6,073 bases of DNA. It comes from Phycisphaeraceae bacterium. GTDB lineage: Bacteria; Planctomycetota; Phycisphaerae; Phycisphaerales; Phycisphaeraceae. The notes under the pieces are model-generated. The model made no database searches and was not told the origin of the DNA. It saw only the letters and a program-made list of their open reading frames with translations. The stretch is taken from NCBI GenBank assembly GCA_029260675.1, contig JAJDCV010000287.1, forward strand, positions 1 to 6,073, in the 5' to 3' direction. Positions 1 through 5,515 of this stretch are shown here, one piece after another. The stretch's first letter is position 1. Each line of letters opens with the position of its first letter. The position numbers and the translations under genes were made by a program.

Positions 1-1
1 G

Positions 2-1612
2 ATCGACGCCTCCAACGTCCTCAAGCCCGCGCTCAGCCGTGGCGAGATCCAGTGCATCGGCGCCACGACCCTGGACGAGTACCGCAAGTACATCGAGAAG
101 GACGGCGCGCTGGAGCGACGCTTCCAGACCATCCTGGTCGAGCCGCCGAACACAAAAGACACGGTCAAGATCCTCATCGGCCTGCGCGACCGCTACGAGG
201 CCCACCACCGCGTGCAGATCACCGACGCCGCGGTCGAGGCCGCCGTCGAGCTGAGCAACCGCTACATCACCGCTCGGGTCCAGCCCGACAAGTCGATCGA
301 CGTGATCGACGAAGCCGGTGCCCGCATCCGTCTCAAGAGCATGAGCAAGCCCCCGGACCTCGCCGACATCGAAGAGCAGATCGAACGGCTGAGCATCGAG
401 AAGGACGAGTCCGTCAAGGCCGCCGACTACGAGCGTGCCGCCGAGCTCCGCGACCAGGCCGAAGGATTGCGCCGCAAGAAGGAGCAGATCCAGAAGGACT
501 GGCGCGAAAAAGCCAAGGAAGTCGACGGCACGGTGGACGAAGAAGTCGTCGCGGAAGTCGTCTCCAAGATGACCGGCATCCCGCTGACCCGCCTGGAGAA
601 GGCAGAGTCCGAACGGCTCCTCAAGCTCGAAGACGACCTACACAAAACAGTCGTCAGCCAGCACGAAGCCATCACCACCATCAGCAAAGCCATCCGCCGG
701 GCTCGTTCGGGCCTGAAAGACCCGCGCCGGCCGATGGGCTCGTTCATCTTCGTCGGGCCCTCCGGTGTCGGTAAGACACTCCTGAGCAAAGCCCTCGCCG
801 AGTTTATGTTCGGCGACGAGGACTCGCTGATCCGCATCGACATGTCCGAGTACATGGAGAAGCACAACGTCAGCCGGCTCATCGGCGCGCCTCCCGGATA
901 CGTCGGGTACGAAGAGGGCGGCCAGCTCACCGAGCAGATCCGCCGCCGTCCCTACGCCGTGGTCCTCCTCGATGAGATCGAGAAGGCTCACCCCGACGTC
1001 TTCAACATGCTCCTGCAGATCATGGAAGAGGGCCAGCTCACCGACTCGTTCGGCCGGCACGTCAGCTTCCGCAACGTCATCCTCATCATGACGTCCAACA
1101 TCGGCGCTGAGTTGATCAAGAACAAGGCCGGCTTCGGCTTCGCCCAGCAGAAGGACGAAGAGTCCGACTACCAGAAGATGAAGAAGACGCTCCAGCAGGA
1201 GATCGAACGCTACTTCCGCCCCGAGTTCGTCAACCGCCTGGACGACATCATCGTCTTCCGCACGCTCAACCGCGACGACTTGGTTGGCATCGTCGAATAC
1301 GAACTCAAGAAGGTCTTCAAGCGCCTGGAAGACCGCGATATGTCCCTTGACCTGGACAAGACCGCCAAGGACTTCCTCATCGACAAGGGCTACAACCCCG
1401 ACTTCGGCGCCCGCCCGCTACGCCGAGCGATCGAGCAGTACGTCGAAGACCCGATGAGCGATTCGATCCTACGCGACGAGTTCAAGCCCGGCCAGGTCAT
1501 CAAGATCACCCGTAAGGAAGAAGAAGACCACCTGACTTTCGAGGCGACCGACAAGCCCGCCGAGAAGAAAGAAGACGAGCCCGTCGCCCAGGCCGGCGCC
1601 GAAAGCACCTGA
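2..1612 (+). CDS. clpC: ATP-dependent Clp protease ATP-binding subunit ClpC (5'-truncated by window edge)
   Basis: Hsp100 AAA+ unfoldase that threads substrate proteins into the ClpP peptidase in the cytoplasm. The reading frame is open from the window edge, and 536 residues are visible; ClpC proteins usually have about 810-850, so roughly the first 300 (N-domain and D1 Walker motifs) lie upstream. Visible in order: the end of the D1 ATPase with CIGATTLDEYRKYIEK and the ERRF arginine-finger region; a UVR-type coiled-coil middle segment at about residues 123-160 (IEEQIERL, YERAAELRDQAE), which separates ClpC from ClpA and ClpB; the D2 ATPase with Walker A GPSGVGKT (252-259), Walker B VVLLDE (320-325), arginine finger FRPEFVNR (405-412) and sensor 2 GAR (469-471). 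GFGF at 377-380 sits where the ClpP-docking loop is expected. The C-terminal tail is charged and low-complexity. All visible catalytic motifs are intact. No CtsR-type control site can be assessed because the promoter is outside the window. Confidence 0.96.
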   Translation: MDASNVLKPALSRGEIQCIGATTLDEYRKYIEKDGALERRFQTILVEPPNTKDTVKILIGLRDRYEAHHRVQITDAAVEAAVELSNRYITARVQPDKSIDVIDEAGARIRLKSMSKPPDLADIEEQIERLSIEKDESVKAADYERAAELRDQAEGLRRKKEQIQKDWREKAKEVDGTVDEEVVAEVVSKMTGIPLTRLEKAESERLLKLEDDLHKTVVSQHEAITTISKAIRRARSGLKDPRRPMGSFIFVGPSGVGKTLLSKALAEFMFGDEDSLIRIDMSEYMEKHNVSRLIGAPPGYVGYEEGGQLTEQIRRRPYAVVLLDEIEKAHPDVFNMLLQIMEEGQLTDSFGRHVSFRNVILIMTSNIGAELIKNKAGFGFAQQKDEESDYQKMKKTLQQEIERYFRPEFVNRLDDIIVFRTLNRDDLVGIVEYELKKVFKRLEDRDMSLDLDKTAKDFLIDKGYNPDFGARPLRRAIEQYVEDPMSDSILRDEFKPGQVIKITRKEEEDHLTFEATDKPAEKKEDEPVAQAGAEST

Positions 1613-1648
1613 GCCGAACAGTCTTCATAAAGACAATCACTCTTCCCG

Positions 1649-1679
1649 AAGCCCACGTTCACTAACGTGGGCTTTTTTT
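1649..1679 (+). terminator. Intrinsic terminator of clpC
   Basis: A perfect 11-bp inverted repeat, AAGCCCACGTT / AACGTGGGCTT, encloses the 4-nt loop CACT and runs directly into a T-tract (seven T at 1673-1679). It starts 36 nt after the clpC stop codon and has the classic form of a Rho-independent terminator for plus-strand transcription. On the minus strand the same hairpin follows the stop codon of the convergent gene but lacks a downstream T-run, so it would be a weaker terminator in that direction. The arms are identical to those of the hairpin at 5455-5481. Confidence 0.93.
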
Positions 1680-2388
1680 ATGTTTCTGGAGGAAGAGGAT
1701 ACACAAGAGCCGCCCCCGTCAACTCAAACAGCAGCCCAAACGCACTCTCGATCCGCGCCTGGACCTGCTCGGGCTTGACCCGTTTGCCGTGCTGGTAAAT
1801 AAACAACCACCCGCCGCGCACCTCCGCGTTGTAGGCCTCGCCTTTCATGTACGCATCGATCACACGCGCATCGAACAACGCGCGGATCGCGGACTCATCG
1901 GCCCCGCGCAGCAGAAACTTCTTCGAGAATTCCGGGAAGTCAGCGAAGTCGATGTCCTGATACCCAAACGCCTGGCCGATCTTGTGAAAAAAGTTCTCAC
2001 GCGCCAGCGTGAAGTCCGGCAGCCCGGCACCCCCATCGCCCCTGGTCTCAACCGCGACCACCGTCTGAAGTGAAGTCGACGAGTTCTTTCCTGACCCGAC
2101 CGTGTACCGGTAATCCAGCACCCGCACACCCGTGCCCTCCACCTCCCCAGCCATCACGTTCATCAACCGCTTGCTGTGCCCCCGCTCAAACAACTCGATC
2201 TGTGGCAACCCCACCTCGCCCGGCGAACCCGCCTTCTCCGAAAAACTAAACCCGTTCGCCCCCGCAAACAAACGCATCGCCCCCCGACACTTCTTCTCGT
2301 GCAGGATCGACAGCGTGATCACGACCACGAGCAGCACGATGATCGTGATGATGACGTACGGGACCGGTGATCCGAACAGGCCTTGCAT
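1678..2388 (-). CDS. Membrane-anchored protein of an uncharacterised family (paralogue 1)
   Basis: Predicted 236-residue protein of unknown function. One hydrophobic helix (about residues 10-29) is followed by the basic stretch HEKKCRG; by the positive-inside rule the remaining ~200-residue soluble domain should face the cytoplasm. Conserved-looking landmarks are GLPQIELF (60-67), GLPDFTL (122-128), FPEFSKKFLLRGADE (151-165), GGWLFIYQ (192-199) and RIESAFGLL (212-220). I recognise the pattern LPxFxL ... FS..F.LRG.DE..(I/V)RALF ... LF.Y as a recurrent uncharacterised bacterial family, but cannot name a Pfam entry. The product is co-linear with the protein encoded just upstream (2435-3148), so the two are paralogues. 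ATG at 2386-2388 is preceded only by a weak purine stretch, and translation may partly depend on the upstream gene, 46 nt away. GC is about 60% in sampled lines, normal for this window. The TAA stop lies inside the clpC terminator T-tract. Confidence 0.85.
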   Translation of the reverse strand: MQGLFGSPVPYVIITIIVLLVVVITLSILHEKKCRGAMRLFAGANGFSFSEKAGSPGEVGLPQIELFERGHSKRLMNVMAGEVEGTGVRVLDYRYTVGSGKNSSTSLQTVVAVETRGDGGAGLPDFTLARENFFHKIGQAFGYQDIDFADFPEFSKKFLLRGADESAIRALFDARVIDAYMKGEAYNAEVRGGWLFIYQHGKRVKPEQVQARIESAFGLLFELTGAALVYPLPPET

Positions 2389-2434
2389 AAGGCTTACTCT
2401 ATCCGCGCCTCAGCCGCCCGCAAGTGATAGTCGT

Positions 2435-3148
2435 TCAACTACAGGAAGTGCTTTTAACCGGGGTCATCACCTCTAGTTTTCCCAAGAATGTCAGTGCACG
2501 TTCGATCCGCTGAACAACGTCCTTTCGTGACATCGGAAATGTTGAAGCAGGACGATATACGAAGAGCCATCCGGCATGACATTCAATGCTGCAATTCCCA
2601 AGCGATCCGAATGCCTGTGTGAAGCTCTCAGTCAAGAGAGTAGATACGACATTTGGCTCCTCACTGCGAAGCAGATACAGGCTGGTCAGGTCCCAGCAGT
2701 GTTCAAACTCCAGCCCCTTGATTCCTTCGCAACCATCAACTAGGTTCAGGTAGCCGTCCTTGTAGATCAATGAGAAGTTAGGAAGTCCTCCGGCTGAAGT
2801 GCTGAGTGCAATAACAGTGATTCTGTGCAAACCTTCTCTAATATAATACCCCGAACAAAAGACATCGAATGCCCATACCGATTGCGATTCGGACTCATGC
2901 TTCATGATATTCGAAATTCTGCACGGGCCAGCGTCTCGGTATAGGTCAATTGTCGGCAAACCCAATTCATCAGGTTTACACTCCCGGGGATCATGCACCA
3001 TGTCCAATTCTCCAGCGAGACTCGCCATGGTTTTTGTACGGAAGTGCTTTTCGAGTTTTAAGAAGTAAATGCATCCAACTAACCCTACAAATAACAGCAC
3101 CACTACGCCGACCAACCCAGCAATTACTATTAGGATAGTATTAAGCAC
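2435..3148 (-). CDS. Membrane-anchored, cysteine-rich, low-GC protein of the same family (paralogue 2)
   Basis: Predicted 237-residue protein of unknown function. An N-terminal transmembrane helix (about residues 4-30) is followed by KLEKHFRTK, again predicting a cytoplasmic soluble domain. Landmarks align almost position for position with the neighbouring paralogue: GLPTIDLY (63-70), GLPNFSL (121-127), LYLLRSEE (157-164), GWLFVYR (193-199) and RIERAL (214-219). The start is GTG at 3146-3148: it keeps the membrane helix, matches the paralogue's length, and has GAGG six bases upstream. The gene begins 3 nt after the stop of the preceding gene, so translational coupling is likely. Odd features: GC is near 48% in hand counts against about 57-67% in flanking genes; codons such as TTA and ATA appear that are rare nearby; and the protein has nine cysteines against one in its paralogue. 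This could reflect later acquisition or relaxed selection. It may be a real but fast-evolving gene; the reading frame is intact. Confidence 0.8.
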   Translation of the reverse strand: MLNTILIVIAGLVGVVVLLFVGLVGCIYFLKLEKHFRTKTMASLAGELDMVHDPRECKPDELGLPTIDLYRDAGPCRISNIMKHESESQSVWAFDVFCSGYYIREGLHRITVIALSTSAGGLPNFSLIYKDGYLNLVDGCEGIKGLEFEHCWDLTSLYLLRSEEPNVVSTLLTESFTQAFGSLGNCSIECHAGWLFVYRPASTFPMSRKDVVQRIERALTFLGKLEVMTPVKSTSCS

Positions 3149-3151
3149 GCA

Positions 3152-4816
3152 TTACCTCGTATAGAAACTGTACCGATAAACAATCGCCTCGGCCTGCTCG
3201 CGCCCCGGCGTGACCTCGACCTCCCAGGTCAGCTTGCTGCGCGGGTTCACACCCCGCAACCCGCTGGCGATCTTGACAACCTCCGGCCCGCCGTCGGCAG
3301 ACATAACCTCACCCGTAACGGTCTTGGTGATGCGGACCGTGACCGACTCGGCCTTGTGGTTGGTGATTTTCAGCGTCCCCTCGATGGTCACCTTGTCATA
3401 CGTGCTGCCGTGGAACTTCTCGACGTTCCGCTCGCGCTCGATCTCGAACTCGTTGTGTTGTGCATCAATCGAAATCGCCTTCGTGATCCGAAGCAGCGTC
3501 GAGCCGCCCGGCGGGACGAAGTGCAGCGTGTCCTGGCCCAGCACGTGCCCGTCCTTGACCGTCATCGCCGGGGCGGTGGTCCAGGGCTGCTCGGTCGTAT
3601 TGGTCAGTTCCAGCGAATGCCAGACCACCTGTTGAAAATCCTCCGGCTGGGCGCGGAACCGGCCCTGAGGATCGACGTAATCGACGATCTCCCATGTATA
3701 GACATGCGGGCACGCCGGCACGTCGGCTAAGAGCAGGGGGTAGTACCCGCGCTCTCCCTTGGCCAGCGTGATGCCGGTCAGTTGGTAGAAGTACAGATCC
3801 TCCGCCCCTTCACCGGAAACGGGCTGCGTCGGCATCGTGGGCATCATGCTTGAAGTGGCACTCGAGTATTGGACCCTTTGCTGCATGACCATCGCATTGG
3901 CCATCACGCCTTGCGGTTGATTCCGCCCCGACTGCATCAGCAATTGCAGCAACTGATTCAGCGGTGTCCGGCCCATCGCCGTGGGCACTGATGCGAACTG
4001 GATATTCGGATACCCCGCGATCAACTCGACATCGACGCTTTTCAGATCCATCAGGTCGTTAACGATGACCGCCTTGCACGCCACCCGCACCGATTCGTCA
4101 TCTAACAGCTCAACAACGTAACTCGGCGACCATGCGATCCCCTGCGCCAAGTAGTTCAATTCCAGTTGATCACCCTCACCATCCGCCTCGGCCGCATCAA
4201 ACCGCAGCACGGGCTCGATGACCTGCCGTTGAAACGTGGTCTGCATCTCTTGCCCGTCGTCGAAACGCACCATCGAGATGCTGTTGGCATGTCTTGCCTC
4301 GACCCCCTGTTCGGTCTTGAGCAGGATCAGTTGTGATTCAAAGGGTGGTGCCATCACCGGCCCGCCGTAACCACGGCTATCAGGGTACGGAACCGTGCCG
4401 ATCTCATGGACGATCTCCGCGGCAGGCATCGAAAGCAGCGTCACTGTTTGCCATTCTGTTTTCCCGGGTATCGGGATTGAAAATGTCTTCCCCACGTTTG
4501 CTTCCAACACGTCCTTGATCGTCAGGGCGTTTATGGGCTCGGTCCGTGTGGACTGTGTGCTGATGATCTGGTCCAGGGCTAATCCATTCCCCCAGTTCAG
4601 CCACAGGCTCCCGTACCGGGCTTCGGGGGTGGGGACCTGGTACGTCCCCGGGCCGGGCACCTGGGTTCGGCTGGTCACCATCGCCAGCCCGTTCTTGAAC
4701 ATCGACACCCGGACCGGCTCGGCGTCCAACGTGACCGGCTCGCCAAACGCACTTGGGGTATACACGGACAGTCCAAACAACACCGTTGCGGTCGTCAGCG
4801 ACAGGGTAGGCTTCAT
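3152..4816 (-). CDS. Secreted DUF4139-like protein
   Basis: Predicted 554-residue exported protein of unknown biochemical role. Residues 1-25 form a signal peptide (MKP start, hydrophobic core TVLFGLSVY, likely cleavage after SAFG). The central motif LAQGIAWSPSYVVELL (223-238), followed by ACKAVIVNDLMDLKSVDVELIAGYPN, matches my memory of DUF4139 proteins (W.P.Y ... a.v.N...D...V.l.l..G.P). The second half has the matching LELTNTTEQPW ... PPGGSTLLRITKA and the terminal LKITNHKAESVTVRI beta-rich stretches. A Gln/Met/Ser-rich low-complexity insert spans about 284-336. The start at 4814-4816 is chosen because it gives a clean signal peptide and has GGGAG seven bases upstream; an in-frame ATG at 4864 also has a reasonable GAGG and would add 16 residues before the signal. 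It follows the zinc-ribbon gene by 59 nt and is followed after 3 nt by the next gene, so it is probably co-transcribed with both. The DUF4139 assignment is from motif memory, not a search. Confidence 0.8.
   Translation of the reverse strand: MKPTLSLTTATVLFGLSVYTPSAFGEPVTLDAEPVRVSMFKNGLAMVTSRTQVPGPGTYQVPTPEARYGSLWLNWGNGLALDQIISTQSTRTEPINALTIKDVLEANVGKTFSIPIPGKTEWQTVTLLSMPAAEIVHEIGTVPYPDSRGYGGPVMAPPFESQLILLKTEQGVEARHANSISMVRFDDGQEMQTTFQRQVIEPVLRFDAAEADGEGDQLELNYLAQGIAWSPSYVVELLDDESVRVACKAVIVNDLMDLKSVDVELIAGYPNIQFASVPTAMGRTPLNQLLQLLMQSGRNQPQGVMANAMVMQQRVQYSSATSSMMPTMPTQPVSGEGAEDLYFYQLTGITLAKGERGYYPLLLADVPACPHVYTWEIVDYVDPQGRFRAQPEDFQQVVWHSLELTNTTEQPWTTAPAMTVKDGHVLGQDTLHFVPPGGSTLLRITKAISIDAQHNEFEIERERNVEKFHGSTYDKVTIEGTLKITNHKAESVTVRITKTVTGEVMSADGGPEVVKIASGLRGVNPRSKLTWEVEVTPGREQAEAIVYRYSFYTR
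3154..3158 (-). promoter_or_regulatory. Shine-Dalgarno site deciding the GTG start at 3148
   Basis: On the minus strand GAGGT lies six bases before GTG and overlaps the last sense codon (AGG, Arg) and the first base of the TAA stop of the upstream gene. This supports GTG rather than an internal ATG as the start, and suggests translational coupling. The ATG in TAATG just upstream is in another frame and meets a stop after three codons. Confidence 0.6.
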
Positions 4817-4823
4817 GATGGAA

Positions 4824-4828
4824 CTCCC
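4824..4828 (-). promoter_or_regulatory. Shine-Dalgarno site for the start at 4816
   Basis: The minus strand reads GGGAG seven bases before the ATG at 4816, within CCGGGAGTTCCATC. This supports the signal-peptide start. The competing site is GAGG at 4877-4874, nine bases before the in-frame ATG at 4864 and overlapping the TGA stop of the zinc-ribbon gene. Confidence 0.5.
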
Positions 4829-4875
4829 GGTAGGGGGGTGGTCAAACGTTCGGGTAACGCTCATAGTACTACGCC

Positions 4876-5430
4876 TCACTCCCCGCCGAGTTCGGCCCGC
4901 TGCTCGGTGATCGTGGCATAAAGCTGATCCAGCGTGTACGCCGCCCCGCACTCCGGGCACCTCGCTTCACGCAGCCCGGTGAGGTTGTAACCACAGTCCG
5001 GGCAAGCCACCGCGTGGATGCCGAGTTGGCGGAGGCGTTCGCCACGCTCCTTGGCGTTCTCACGCCAGAGGATGGCGGTGCCGATCAACCAGGTGGTGAT
5101 CCATGCGAGTGTGCCAAGGAAGACCCCGAAACCGGTATCGTTGTTGGGTATGACGAACCCACCAATCAGGAAGAATGCTCCGGCGGGGATCAGTCCACAA
5201 GGCAACAGGATCAATGTCAGAAATATTCTGCGTGTGGTCCAGCGCACGGCTCCTCGCCAAACCAAGGACCAGCCACCCGCGAATGTTAGACAGGATGCTA
5301 CACCGGCATTTATCCACCCCGTTTCGTAACGCCACCAATGATCAAAACTGATTAAGACCAGAAGGTATACGATCACGGAACCAATCAAAACCCCAAAGCA
5401 CATCAGCAATCGTGAGATCGTTGCGGGCAT
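4876..5430 (-). CDS. Four-helix membrane protein with C-terminal zinc ribbon
   Basis: Predicted 184-residue protein of unknown function. Four hydrophobic segments lie at about residues 8-28, 38-60, 67-93 and 101-123, followed by a basic/acidic linker (RENAKERGERLRQLG). A zinc ribbon follows with cysteines at 143, 146, 158 and 161, in the pattern CPDCGYNLTGL ... RCPECG, then AAYTLDQL. I associate this ribbon with planctomycete proteins, where it is attached to varied membrane domains. With an even number of helices, N- and C-termini should be on the same side; the basic linker suggests the ribbon is cytoplasmic. The ATG at 5428-5430 has no clear Shine-Dalgarno sequence, and a later ATG at 5403 is possible, though it would trim the first helix. 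It is the first gene after the asd terminator, only 17 nt past the T-rich stretch, and probably heads the operon running to 1678. Function is not inferred. Confidence 0.85.
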   Translation of the reverse strand: MPATISRLLMCFGVLIGSVIVYLLVLISFDHWWRYETGWINAGVASCLTFAGGWSLVWRGAVRWTTRRIFLTLILLPCGLIPAGAFFLIGGFVIPNNDTGFGVFLGTLAWITTWLIGTAILWRENAKERGERLRQLGIHAVACPDCGYNLTGLREARCPECGAAYTLDQLYATITEQRAELGGE

Positions 5431-5447
5431 GGAAAGTATGGTAACCC

Positions 5448-5481
5448 AAAGAAGAAGCCCACGTTCGTCGAACGTGGGCTT
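5448..5481 (-). terminator. Intrinsic terminator of asd
   Basis: On the minus strand an 11-bp perfect inverted repeat, AAGCCCACGTT / AACGTGGGCTT, with loop CGACG is followed by the T-rich CTTCTTT. It begins 34 nt after the asd stop codon. The T-tract is interrupted by C, so termination may be incomplete and allow some read-through into the gene starting at 5430. On the plus strand there is no useful T-run. The arms match those of the clpC terminator exactly. Confidence 0.82.
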
Positions 5482-5515
5482 GGTGGTTTCATTTCGGGTG
5501 TGAACAACGGGTCGC

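Noticed and set aside
52..774. Long plus-strand open frame (240 codons) overlapping clpC
   Set aside because: It is in another frame of the well-supported clpC gene. Its translation is an Arg/Pro/His-rich string typical of out-of-frame high-GC DNA, with no recognisable motif.
427..1060. Two overlapping minus-strand open frames antisense to clpC
   Set aside because: They lie entirely within clpC, overlap each other, and show compositional bias expected from the reverse complement of GC-rich codons; no start context or family motif.
1621..1634. Small hairpin GTCTT-CATA-AAGAC just after clpC
   Set aside because: Only five A/T-rich pairs and no T-tract; the strong terminator follows at once, so an independent role is not supported.
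3210..3730. Plus-strand open frames of 141 and 124 codons opposite the DUF4139-like gene
   Set aside because: They are antisense shadows of a gene with a signal peptide and family motifs, and have no supporting motif of their own.
4492..4499. CCCACGTT inside the DUF4139-like gene as a third copy of the terminator word
   Set aside because: Only eight of the eleven bases match, with no inverted partner nearby; expected by chance in a GC-rich window of this size.
4845..4866. Imperfect palindrome around AACGTTCGGGTAACGCT as a possible operator
   Set aside because: Only four to five matching bases per arm, and it lies between two genes likely to be co-transcribed; indistinguishable from chance.
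4817..4960. Upstream extension of the DUF4139-like frame to an ATG at 4960
   Set aside because: It would overlap the zinc-ribbon coding region, including its Cys motif, by 85 bases, and puts 48 Arg/Gly-rich residues before a clear signal peptide. The start at 4816 is far more likely.
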